Source: Saprospiraceae bacterium (GTDB lineage: Bacteria > Bacteroidota > Bacteroidia > Chitinophagales > Saprospiraceae). From it: a stretch of 64,000 bases of DNA. This document shows positions 1 to 8,253 of this stretch, piece after piece (within the stretch, counting starts at the first letter, position 1; every line of letters starts with the position of its first letter). The notes beneath the pieces are model-generated. The model saw only the letters and a program-made list of their open reading frames with translations, made no database searches and was not told where the DNA came from. The position numbers and the translations under genes are program-made. The stretch covers positions 56,489 through 120,488 of the forward strand of contig JAJTFM010000012.1 in the NCBI GenBank assembly GCA_021298575.1, in the 5' to 3' direction.

Positions 1-1750
1 GGGTAATTCCGTGTTTTTCGTTATAGGCCATCTGAATATCCCTTCTGCGATTCGTTTCGTCTATGGTATTTCGCATGGCATCGGTTACCTTGTCTGCATA
101 AAAAATGACCATTCCGTTGGAGTTTCTGGCTGCACGACCGGCGGTTTGTGTGAGCGAGCGCATGTTTCTGAGGAATCCCTCCTTGTCGGCGTCGAGAATG
201 GCTACGAGTGATACTTCGGGCAGATCAAGACCTTCCCGGAGCAGGTTTACGCCTATGAGTGCATCGAACTCTCCGAGCCTGAGGTCGCGCAGAATCTCGA
301 CGCGTTCGAGCGTTTCGACTTCCGAGTGTATATAGCGGCATTTGATGCCTGCACGCGCCATATAGTCGGCCAGTTCTTCAGCCATACGCTTGGTGAGCGT
401 AGTAACCAGTGTTCGTTCACCTATGTCTATTCGTTTTTGTACTTCCTCCAGCAGGTCGTCTATCTGGTTGAGCGTGGGGCGTACTACGATGGGCGGATCG
501 AGGAGACCTGTGGGTCTGACGAGTTGTTCCACTACCACCCCTTCTGTCTGCTCCAACTCGTAATCGGCCGGAGTAGCACTTACGAATACAATCTGATTGA
601 CGAGTCCTTCGAATTCGCTGAAATTTAGCGGCCGGTTATCCATGGCGGAAGGCAACCGGAATCCCCAGTTGACGAGCGACTGTTTTCTGGCGCGGTCGCC
701 ACCCCACATGCCGCGTACCTGCGGAAGCGTTACGTGACTTTCGTCAACAATCATGAGGTAATCGTCGGGGAAATAATCCAGCAGGCAGAATGGGCGGGTA
801 CCCGGTTTCCGGCGATCAAAAAAGCGGGAGTAGTTTTCGATGCCTGAGCAGTAGCCCAATTCTTTGATCATCTCCAGGTCAAAAGAAGTTCTTTCAACCA
901 CCCTTCTGGCCTCCTGCATACGTCCTTCACTGATGAAGAATTTTTCCTGGGCTGTCATTTCTGCCTTAATATCTTCCATAATCTGTCCGAGGCGGTCCTT
1001 GGGAGCCACGTACAGGTTGGCTGGAAAAATGGCAGTTATTTCAGTAGTGGTAATTCTTTTGCCCGTTTCGAGGCTGATAGTTTCAATGCTTTCGATCTCA
1101 TCGCCCCAGAAAACGACCCTGACACCCCAGTCGGCATAAGGGAGATTGACATCTACGGTATCGCCTCTCACACGGAAGGTGCCCCGGATAAAATCAGTTT
1201 CCGATCGGGAGTACAGGCTGTTGGTGAGGGCAAACAGAAAGTCTGTTTTGCTTCTTTTTTCGCCGCGCTGCAGCCTGATGATACCGGTTTTATAGTCCTC
1301 CGGATTACCCATACCATATATACATGATACGGAAGCGACGATGATGATATCACGCCTGCCTGAAAGTAGCGATGAGGTGGCTTTCAGGCGTAGTTTGTCT
1401 ACCAGTTCGTTAATCTGAAGGTCTTTTTCGATAAAGGTATCGGTTACCGAGAGATACGCCTCCGGCTGGTAGTAGTCGTAATAGCTTACAAAATACTCAA
1501 CCGCGTTATCGGGGAAAAAAGACTGGAATTCACCGTATAGCTGGGCGGTCAGTGTCTTGTTATGCGTGAGGATCAGTGTTGGGCGGTTCACCTGGGCAAT
1601 TACGTTGGCCATAGTGAACGTTTTACCCGAACCGGTTACGCCGAGTAGTACCTGGGCGCGCTCGCCTTTCTGGATACCGTCAACGAGCTGGGCGATGGCC
1701 TGAGGCTGATCGCCAGTGGGGATATAGGTTGAAGAGAGTTTGAACTCCAT
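1..1750 (-). CDS. uvrB: UvrABC excinuclease subunit B, C-terminus outside the window
   Basis: DNA-damage recognition helicase of nucleotide excision repair; it receives damaged DNA from UvrA and recruits UvrC. The first 583 codons are in the window. Walker A (GVTGSGKT) lies at residues 37-44, the damage-probing beta-hairpin (YFVSYYDYYQPEAY) at about 86-99, and helicase motif VI (SLTQTAGRAARNSNG) is readable close to the window start. UvrB is usually about 670 residues, so roughly 80-90 residues, including the UvrC-binding UVR tail, lie beyond base 1. The ATG at 1750 gives the canonical N-terminus. A TATCTTTG box sits about 23 bp upstream, back to back with the promoter of the divergent DUF4350 gene. 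Identification is certain. Confidence 0.97.
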   Translation of the reverse strand, partial: MEFKLSSTYIPTGDQPQAIAQLVDGIQKGERAQVLLGVTGSGKTFTMANVIAQVNRPTLILTHNKTLTAQLYGEFQSFFPDNAVEYFVSYYDYYQPEAYLSVTDTFIEKDLQINELVDKLRLKATSSLLSGRRDIIIVASVSCIYGMGNPEDYKTGIIRLQRGEKRSKTDFLFALTNSLYSRSETDFIRGTFRVRGDTVDVNLPYADWGVRVVFWGDEIESIETISLETGKRITTTEITAIFPANLYVAPKDRLGQIMEDIKAEMTAQEKFFISEGRMQEARRVVERTSFDLEMIKELGYCSGIENYSRFFDRRKPGTRPFCLLDYFPDDYLMIVDESHVTLPQVRGMWGGDRARKQSLVNWGFRLPSAMDNRPLNFSEFEGLVNQIVFVSATPADYELEQTEGVVVEQLVRPTGLLDPPIVVRPTLNQIDDLLEEVQKRIDIGERTLVTTLTKRMAEELADYMARAGIKCRYIHSEVETLERVEILRDLRLGEFDALIGVNLLREGLDLPEVSLVAILDADKEGFLRNMRSLTQTAGRAARNSNGMVIFYADKVTDAMRNTIDETNRRRDIQMAYNEKHGIT

Positions 1751-1772
1751 GATTTCGAAGTGCAAAGATATG

Positions 1773-1788
1773 TCTGCGCTTATATTTG
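1773..1788. promoter_or_regulatory. Abutting divergent -7 boxes for uvrB and the DUF4350 gene
   Basis: On the minus strand TATCTTTG occupies 1780-1773 (uvrB). On the plus strand TATATTTG occupies 1781-1788 (DUF4350 gene). Both match the Bacteroidota primary-sigma -7 consensus TAnnTTTG perfectly, and they touch end to end. I find no clear TTG -33 element at the usual 19-bp spacing for either, so assignment rests on the -7 boxes and their position. Confidence 0.5.
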
Positions 1789-1810
1789 CGCGGAATATTA
1801 TCTTTACGGC

Positions 1811-3109
1811 ATGTCAAACCGGACCCTGACAGTTACTATTTCGTTCGCAGTGCTTCTGCTCGGCGGGGTTTTCTATTGGCTGAACCACGACAGCCATGCC
1901 ACTCACGACTGGTTTGAAGACAGTATGGACAAAAATCGGGGGTATTCTGAAAAAAGCGTTGAACCTTACGGGACGCATATTATGCACGAGGTGCTGACTG
2001 ATTACTTTCCGGATTACAAGTTGAAAGATATAAAAAAGGGTGTAGCCAAAGAGTTGCCGGACTCCAGTTCTTCCCGCGATAATTACGTGTTTATCGGAGA
2101 GGCCATGTTTCTCGACTCCGCGGATAATGAACAGCTGCTGAATTTTGTTTACAGGGGTAATACGGCATTTATTTCCAGCAAGACAATCCCGTACCAGCTT
2201 GTTTCTCGTATTACAGATTTGTCCTGTGTGGATTATGCATGGACTGATTACTACTACATAACAGATACAACGGGTTTCCTGTCGCTTTCCTTTACTGAAT
2301 CCGAAGAAGACGCCAGATACTATTATGCCCGGGAGAATGTCATTAAAAGTTACAACTGGCACTATATTGACGAGGAGTCGGTATGTAATCAGGACGATCT
2401 TCATCCCCTTGGCCTGTTGAACGGGACATACCTGAACTTTGTACTTGTTAATTATGGAGAAGGTCGCTTTTTGCTGCATACCACCCCAATTGCCTTCAGT
2501 AATTATTCTTTGTTGAGAACAGATGCCCGGTTGTATGCGGAGCGCGTACTGTCATTTCTGTCGGAGGGGAATATTTACTGGGATGCATCTTCCAGAATTC
2601 CGGAATCAGTGGGTCGCACGCGCAATAACACCAACGACAGTGAAGAACCCGGTATTTTGACATATATTTTGAAGCAGAGATCGCTTGCCTGGGCCTGGTA
2701 TCTGCTGATTGGCACCTCACTGCTGTGGGTTGCTTTCAGGGCCAAACGGCGTCAAAGAGTTATTCCGGTGCTGAAGCCTAATGAGAATGCATCCAGCGAG
2801 TTTATCGGTACCATTGCTGATATGCACTTTCAGGAAAAAAGCTACAGGAGTATCAGTGTACAGGCTTTCCGGCATTTTTTGCAGCACCTCCGCGACCGCT
2901 ACGGAATAGTGATACACCTGAACCATAATGGTATGCTATCGGACAGCAGTACATCTGCTGCCAGACTGAGTTATCTTTCCGGTATTTCCGAGGCAGAAAT
3001 ACTTGACATATTTGACCAATACACTGCTATTGCCCGGTATGAGCCGACAGAGCAGATGATGACAGATTTTTATCAGGCCCTTGAGGCTTTCATGAAAAAC
3101 GCCAGCTGA
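1811..3109 (+). CDS. DUF4350 domain-containing membrane protein
   Basis: A 432-residue protein of unknown function. It has an N-terminal membrane segment (about residues 6-24), a large extracytoplasmic domain, a second membrane segment (about 300-320, AWYLLIGTSLLWVAF) followed by basic residues, and a cytoplasmic helical tail that begins near NASSEFIGTIADMHFQ, typical of DUF4350 proteins. In Bacteroidota this family usually sits beside a MoxR ATPase, as here (3 bp gap, same strand). An in-frame ATG at 1760 would extend it by 17 residues, but that start lies upstream of the -7 box at 1781, so 1811 is preferred. Family assignment is by pattern recognition; the function is unknown. Confidence 0.8.
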   Translation: MSNRTLTVTISFAVLLLGGVFYWLNHDSHATHDWFEDSMDKNRGYSEKSVEPYGTHIMHEVLTDYFPDYKLKDIKKGVAKELPDSSSSRDNYVFIGEAMFLDSADNEQLLNFVYRGNTAFISSKTIPYQLVSRITDLSCVDYAWTDYYYITDTTGFLSLSFTESEEDARYYYARENVIKSYNWHYIDEESVCNQDDLHPLGLLNGTYLNFVLVNYGEGRFLLHTTPIAFSNYSLLRTDARLYAERVLSFLSEGNIYWDASSRIPESVGRTRNNTNDSEEPGILTYILKQRSLAWAWYLLIGTSLLWVAFRAKRRQRVIPVLKPNENASSEFIGTIADMHFQEKSYRSISVQAFRHFLQHLRDRYGIVIHLNHNGMLSDSSTSAARLSYLSGISEAEILDIFDQYTAIARYEPTEQMMTDFYQALEAFMKNAS

Positions 3110-3112
3110 AAA

Positions 3113-4141
3113 ATGATGGAGAACGAATTCAATTCACAAGCACAGTCAGAACCGGCTTCGCATGCCGGAAGAGAAAATCCGTTCACGGGAGTCAATGTTG
3201 ATCCAGTGATGTTACGCGCCGACAGCGTTCGATCCGAGATAAGCAGGGTAATTATTGGTCAGCATGAAATGCTGGAGTTATTGCTGGCGGCATTATTTAC
3301 CGGCGGGCATGTATTACTTGAGGGTGTTCCCGGCATTGCAAAGACTCTGACGGCCAAGTTACTGGCAAAGACAGTCAGGGCCGATTTCAGCCGCATTCAG
3401 TTTACGCCCGACCTGATGCCATCCGATGTGGTGGGCACCTCCATATTTAATATGAAAACTTCGGATTTTTCCTTCCGCGAGGGGCCGATTTTCAGCAATG
3501 TTGTACTGATAGACGAAATAAACCGCGCACCAGCCAAGACACAATCGGCTCTTTTTGAAGTAATGGAGGAAAGGCAGGTAACAGTTGACGGCATCACCAG
3601 GCAGATGAGCAACCCGTTCTTTGTTGTAGCCACCCAGAACCCTGTTGAACAGGAAGGTACATACAAGTTGCCGGAGGCGCAGCTCGACAGATTTCTCTTC
3701 AGGATTATCATGTCGTATCCGGGTCTTGAGGAAGAGCAACAGATACTTCGCAGATTTCGCGACGATTTTAACGGGATAATCAGGGAGTCGGTAAACCCGA
3801 TACTCACACCGGCTGACATAGCAGAATCCCAGCGTATAATAGAGCAGGTATATATCAGAGAGGAGCTGTTGAGCTATATTGCGACTATCGTTCACAATAC
3901 CCGTAACAATCCGGATATATTCCTGGGTGCGAGTCCGCGTGCGTCATTATCGCTCCTGAAATCTGCCAAGGCAGTTGCAGCCATGTCGGGACGCAATTTT
4001 GTTACGCCTGATGACATACGGTATGTCTCCTATCCGGTACTCAACCACCGGATTATCCTGACGCCCGAGAGAGAGATGGAGGGATATTCCACCCGCGAAA
4101 TACTGGAGAATATTATTAATAATGTGGAAGTGCCCCGTTGA
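3113..4141 (+). CDS. MoxR-family AAA+ ATPase
   Basis: A 342-residue AAA+ ATPase of the MoxR/RavA group, thought to act as a chaperone that helps assemble or activate vWA-domain or membrane proteins. Visible are Walker A (GVPGIAKT, about residue 72), Walker B (VLIDEINRAPAKTQ), sensor I (VVATQNPVEQEGTYKLPEA) and the arginine-finger region AQLDRF. Length is normal. It starts 3 bp after the DUF4350 stop, so the two are probably cotranscribed. The usual downstream DUF58/vWA genes are absent; instead a convergent O-antigen ligase gene ends 21 bp away. The first of two consecutive ATG codons was taken as start. Confidence 0.93.
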   Translation: MMENEFNSQAQSEPASHAGRENPFTGVNVDPVMLRADSVRSEISRVIIGQHEMLELLLAALFTGGHVLLEGVPGIAKTLTAKLLAKTVRADFSRIQFTPDLMPSDVVGTSIFNMKTSDFSFREGPIFSNVVLIDEINRAPAKTQSALFEVMEERQVTVDGITRQMSNPFFVVATQNPVEQEGTYKLPEAQLDRFLFRIIMSYPGLEEEQQILRRFRDDFNGIIRESVNPILTPADIAESQRIIEQVYIREELLSYIATIVHNTRNNPDIFLGASPRASLSLLKSAKAVAAMSGRNFVTPDDIRYVSYPVLNHRIILTPEREMEGYSTREILENIINNVEVPR

Positions 4142-4161
4142 TCTTTACACTACCGGTATGA

Positions 4162-5619
4162 TTATGCCTCTTCCTGTTCCCCCGAACCATTGGCGAGAAT
4201 AGCTGCTGACATGATGAACAGGGAGCCAATCTTGTCCGTTTCCACAAAATCATTCATCAGCATCAGGAGGTTGGTCAGAACGAAGCAGAGCAGTGCGGCC
4301 ATGAGCATATTTCTGCGCCAGGGTACTTTGGTAGTATGATAAAGGCCTTCTCCGCGAAGCATGACAACCATGCAGAAAAGCAGGTAGAAAAACAGTCCCG
4401 GGATACCTTGTTCCACCGTTACCATCAGAAAATAATTGTGAATCCCAGATCGCTCGGGATTGTCGCTTACGTATGTCCTGAAACTGGAGACGGTGTAATT
4501 TTTATAGAATGTGTAAAAACATCCGGGGCCGAAACCTGTAAGTGGCCGGTCTTTTATCATGTATGAAGCTGCCACCCAGCGATAAACCCGCTCCATGGTG
4601 GAAATATCCTCCAGCTTTACAGTGGCTTCCAGCAGGTTGTCGAAACTTGTATGGGATATGGTTTTTTCATAATCCGGAGCGAAAGCGAGCCAGTTGTCGC
4701 GGGTGCCCAGATATGCCACAATTATTGTAAAGAACAGTGCGACGGCTACCAGCGTCACCTTCATCAGTCGGAAACGCACCACCCATACCACACCGACGGC
4801 AGCTACCAGGGCCACGTACGCAGCGCGTGTGTACGCAAAATTTATGGCAAACAGGAGATACAGGATGCCGCCGGCAAGGATCAGCCATTTCCAGCTGAAC
4901 CGTTTGTACCAATAGGTTCCGTACCAGATGTAGGGCAGAAATATTGCGAGCAGGCAGGCGTACATCACGTGGTTCCTGAAGTGAGGCCACATAACGTATC
5001 CGACCTCCTCAAAGGTGAATCCTTTGGCTGCGTGGCGTACTACTACGGTCGTAATGGCGTACACCAGTGGTACGAAGAACCACCACAGAAAGTCTTTGAA
5101 GTCGCGTTCCTCCTTCAGAAACCGGGCAGCGAGGAAGTAGAAAACTATGAAATACCAGCCTTTGGCCAGCGTGTATTTCAGGGAGATGAAAAACACCTGA
5201 GAGCTCGCCATGGTCACAATAATCCAGAATAAATGAGCCAGCAGCGCAATCGAGATGGAGTTTTTCAGGAAGCGGGCGTCCACCGTACGCCAGTTCATCA
5301 GAAACCATCCTATAGCCACCAGGGTAAGCAGCCACATGAACTGCTCAGATGGCATGTCGGTGGCGAAACCACCCGGCAATTCCTTTTCTACCGAGAGTGG
5401 TATGGCACCAATCATCAGATAGAACACCTTGCGTATGTCAACCAGTGTAAGCCAGAAGATGAGCAGTGCTGCCGGCGCCAGAGTAAGCCACAATGCATCG
5501 AGCGCAATACCGGCCCACACTGAAATCAGTGAAATGAGTATACATACGGCTACCAGCCATCCCTGCGGGTGTTTCCCGGAAACGGCAGTAAGTCGCTCGA
5601 TGATGCGTGGGAGAGACAT
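4162..5619 (-). CDS. O-antigen ligase/polymerase family membrane protein (Wzy_C)
   Basis: A 485-residue polytopic inner-membrane protein with about ten to twelve hydrophobic segments. The central periplasmic loop contains the RVYRWVAASYMIKDRPLTGF region and then ERSGIHNYFLMVTVEQG, matching the Wzy_C signature with its conserved histidine. Members either ligate polysaccharide to a lipid carrier (WaaL) or polymerise repeat units (Wzy); sequence alone does not separate these. It lies 17 bp downstream of a Wzz-like gene on the same strand, so the pair likely works in surface polysaccharide assembly. No glycosyltransferases are adjacent, so this is an isolated two-gene unit. Confidence 0.85.
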   Translation of the reverse strand: MSLPRIIERLTAVSGKHPQGWLVAVCILISLISVWAGIALDALWLTLAPAALLIFWLTLVDIRKVFYLMIGAIPLSVEKELPGGFATDMPSEQFMWLLTLVAIGWFLMNWRTVDARFLKNSISIALLAHLFWIIVTMASSQVFFISLKYTLAKGWYFIVFYFLAARFLKEERDFKDFLWWFFVPLVYAITTVVVRHAAKGFTFEEVGYVMWPHFRNHVMYACLLAIFLPYIWYGTYWYKRFSWKWLILAGGILYLLFAINFAYTRAAYVALVAAVGVVWVVRFRLMKVTLVAVALFFTIIVAYLGTRDNWLAFAPDYEKTISHTSFDNLLEATVKLEDISTMERVYRWVAASYMIKDRPLTGFGPGCFYTFYKNYTVSSFRTYVSDNPERSGIHNYFLMVTVEQGIPGLFFYLLFCMVVMLRGEGLYHTTKVPWRRNMLMAALLCFVLTNLLMLMNDFVETDKIGSLFIMSAAILANGSGEQEEA

Positions 5620-5636
5620 GATCCGGGGTTGCGGGG

Positions 5637-6770
5637 TCAGTTTTCGCTGTCGGCGGCCAGCTTCTTCCAGTTTACATCCCTGTAGGCATCAGCCAGCAGT
5701 GCCGCGAGGAGCGTGAACAGGAATACTGCGACAGTGGAAGCAACAACCAGTACCGTTCGTTTTGGTCTGATTTTCATGATGGGCCTTTCGGCTATGGAAA
5801 TCAGCTGGATTGCCGGGATATCTGTATTGTAGGCAGCCCTGATCTGATGATAGCGTTCGATATCGTAGCTTAGTTGTCGCCTTGCCTGATAGTGGAGGTC
5901 ATTTGCCAGTGCCACCTGCGGGAGGCCTTCGTTGTAGTTTGACACCGAAAAGTTATCACCGTAGTTACCAGACTTGTAGAGGCGTTGCAGGGTACGTTCG
6001 CCGGCGCGCAGGTTTGCGCGTATATACTCAACAGTGTCTTTTGGGATGAGTGGATTGTCGGAAAGCACCTCGAGGCGCCCCTGGTTGCGCATTACCTCAC
6101 CCTGAGCGAGGGCTAGTTCGGTGGCGAATACTTCTCCCTGCTGAGTGACACTGTAAATTCCGTATTTGTTCTGGAGCGTTCGTACACTGTCGGCCAGCTT
6201 GTCGAGTTCCTTTTGTTTTTCCTGAATATTTTCTTCAAAAGAGGCCATGAATCGCGCCTGGGTATTTTTTACCAGTCGCTGGGATATCTCATTAATTTTT
6301 TCGCGGGCGGCGTTAGCCATATCAGCAGCCAGTTGCGGGTCGGTATCCTCTATGCTGAGTTCGATAGCGTCGTTCTTGTTTTTCTGGACAGAATAGTGAC
6401 TCCTGAAGTTTTCGCGTACCCAAAACAGCCCTTCGCTGCTGGCAGAATCAATATCATAGTGGCGGTAAAGACCGAATCTGCTGACAATGTAATCGGTGAC
6501 CTCGTCACTGGTGGCTACTTCGAGTAGCCGGTCGAGGTCCTTGTCTGTTCCGAAGTACTCAATCATCTTGGCGGATGATCCGAAGATGAGTTCCGGTTTG
6601 GAAACTTCCGGACTGGCCGGGTAAAACACGGTAGTTGACTGGTAGTAGTTTGGCAGCCACAAAGCGAAGGCAGCACTTCCGGCAAGTGCCAGTATAGTTG
6701 CGTTTCGGAGGGCTTTTCTCCAGCGGTAAATAGTGCCAATTAGTCCGAGGAGATTGTCGCGGTGACTCAT
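5637..6770 (-). CDS. Wzz/GumC-type polysaccharide chain-length determinant protein
   Basis: A 377-residue inner-membrane protein with one membrane segment near residues 25-45, a large periplasmic region rich in predicted coiled coil (about 180-230, QEKQKELDKLADSVRTLQNK) and a second membrane segment at about 340-365 preceded by the proline/basic stretch RPIMKIRPKRT. This two-TM topology with a proline-rich second segment is typical of Wzz proteins, which set the chain length of exported polysaccharide. It has no C-terminal tyrosine-kinase domain. The O-antigen ligase gene follows 17 bp downstream. ATG at 6770; a TACCTTTG box lies about 30 bp upstream. Confidence 0.82.
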   Translation of the reverse strand: MSHRDNLLGLIGTIYRWRKALRNATILALAGSAAFALWLPNYYQSTTVFYPASPEVSKPELIFGSSAKMIEYFGTDKDLDRLLEVATSDEVTDYIVSRFGLYRHYDIDSASSEGLFWVRENFRSHYSVQKNKNDAIELSIEDTDPQLAADMANAAREKINEISQRLVKNTQARFMASFEENIQEKQKELDKLADSVRTLQNKYGIYSVTQQGEVFATELALAQGEVMRNQGRLEVLSDNPLIPKDTVEYIRANLRAGERTLQRLYKSGNYGDNFSVSNYNEGLPQVALANDLHYQARRQLSYDIERYHQIRAAYNTDIPAIQLISIAERPIMKIRPKRTVLVVASTVAVFLFTLLAALLADAYRDVNWKKLAADSEN

Positions 6771-6800
6771 ACAGATTGTCGTTCAAATCCAAAAGGGCCG

Positions 6801-6808
6801 CAAAGGTA
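6801..6808 (-). promoter_or_regulatory. -7 box of the wzz-like / O-antigen ligase unit
   Basis: TACCTTTG on the minus strand, a perfect TAnnTTTG match, 31 bp upstream of the ATG at 6770. No convincing -33 TTG at 19 bp. Confidence 0.4.
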
Positions 6809-6876
6809 CGAAAATAAGCGGGTACGGCCCGGTATATGAACGAATCGGGACAATGTTTTGCTGCCTGTCCGTATAA

Positions 6877-7710
6877 TTAAACCAGTTTCTGACATTCAGC
6901 CAGCAGGAATTCGGCCTTTGATTTGAACCTGACGTTCGGGTCGGTTTCCTGAAATTTGCGCTGAAGGAAGAATTTTAGTTCCGGGATGGCCTCTGCATAG
7001 CGTTTGGCATGATAGAGACTGTCGCCCTTGCGCAGGCGTGAGAGCCAGTGCATTGGTTGTACGGCCAGTGATTTTTTGATAGCCTGATCAAAATCGGCAG
7101 CCGCAGCCTCCCATTCGTTTTTGATCATGTGGATTTTGCCTCGTCCGTAGAATGGTTCAGGGGCAATGGGGTTGATTGAAATACTTTTGGAAAAGTCGTA
7201 GTGAGCGTCGTTGAAATTCTTGAGTTTGTAGTTCACGTATCCCCTGCGCTCGAAGGCGGCAGCGTGGCGCTCATATTTTTCAATAGCGTTACTGAGGGCG
7301 ATACTGGCCTCTTCCATACCACCCTGCTGCACCAGTTCGCGGCCGCGGAGGTATTCCGAGACGGCAACCTTGTCACTGTTCGGCTCAATCTGACATTCAG
7401 CCAGTACCTGACCGTTTTGAACCCACCAGGCACCTACATTGCCGGCAAGAGCATACTGTGCCACCTCCTTGAGCAGGGAGGTGGTGTTGCGCCAGTGCTT
7501 CTCAGTACTCATCAGGGTCTGCTGAGGTACATTGATGGCCAGTTCTTCCGGAACAAAAATCTCTTCCGCCTTGAACAGTATCTCTGTCCTGAAATAGTTC
7601 TCAAGACGTGTTTGCCAGTGCTTTACGACGAGGTCGTAAGTGCGCTGACTTCCAAAATCGAGGCGGCCTCTGAAGACCAGTTTGAGCGGTTGTTGTGCGA
7701 TGATACTCAT
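6877..7710 (-). CDS. TPR-repeat protein of unknown function
   Basis: A 277-residue cytoplasmic protein without a signal peptide. The first about 120 residues match no family I recognise (MSIIAQQPLKLVFRGRLDFG). Residues about 125-275 form three to four tetratricopeptide repeats, for example HAAAFERRGYVNYKLKNFND, APEPFYGRGKIHMIKNEWEA and LRKGDSLYHAKRYAEAIPEL. TPR arrays mediate protein binding, so an adaptor role is likely, but no partner can be named. Upstream is a 543-bp gene-free stretch. It is separated from the wzz-like gene by about 105 bp containing a promoter box, so it is probably a separate transcript. Confidence 0.75.
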   Translation of the reverse strand: MSIIAQQPLKLVFRGRLDFGSQRTYDLVVKHWQTRLENYFRTEILFKAEEIFVPEELAINVPQQTLMSTEKHWRNTTSLLKEVAQYALAGNVGAWWVQNGQVLAECQIEPNSDKVAVSEYLRGRELVQQGGMEEASIALSNAIEKYERHAAAFERRGYVNYKLKNFNDAHYDFSKSISINPIAPEPFYGRGKIHMIKNEWEAAAADFDQAIKKSLAVQPMHWLSRLRKGDSLYHAKRYAEAIPELKFFLQRKFQETDPNVRFKSKAEFLLAECQKLV

Positions 7711-8253
7711 CCTGCTGTTTATATTGCGTTACTCACATTCAATTCGGTGCTGAAGAAAAACTTCAGAGGTACCGGAGAGCGGGTCGGATTAACTGACCTC
7801 ACGGGACAAATTGCCCGGGGCGAAAAAGGGCTGTTTCACTTTGTGAGTGAATGTAGCCTGATCAACAAAAAAATGATATGCCCCTTTGAGAAGGAAAACC
7901 GGCCTTCGTGACCAGTGTAAAAGAGGCACTTTCCCAAAAAAATAGCCTACAAAGATGCAATGTTAATTTTATGCAAACAAGTGATTATCAATAGTTTTTA
8001 AAAAAAAATTATTTGTTTTGTTTTAATATTGCCAAAATTGATTCTGTAATGTTTGACGGTTTTAGCGCTTTTAAAAACAAAACACCACCGCTTACAAATA
8101 TATTTTTGTTTTTTTGTGCCTGTTCAAGGGTTTTTTTGTGGAATTCACCAGACTGCCAATTGCCGCTTTCTCGCTGCTTTTTCACAAAATGTTTTGAATA
8201 AGAACCGCTTAATTCTCAAAACATACCGTTCGCCAATCAAAAATTACCGTCTC
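7711..8253. other. Gene-free stretch between the TPR gene and the acyl-CoA synthetase gene
   Basis: 543 bp between divergent starts. From about 7960 on it is markedly A/T rich with long homopolymer runs. It contains TATTTTTG at 8101-8108 (a TAnnTTTG match, plus strand) and a GTGATTATCAATA-like site at 7981-7993 that recurs near 50841. An open frame runs through on the plus strand from inside the TPR gene but resembles no protein. No RNA gene or terminator is seen. Confidence 0.4.

Noticed and set aside
6779..6790. GTTCAAATC, a T-loop-like sequence
   Set aside because: No acceptor stem, D-arm or anticodon arm can be drawn around it; not a tRNA.
7201..7911. 236-codon plus-strand frame
   Set aside because: Mostly antisense to the TPR gene; the part beyond it resembles no protein.
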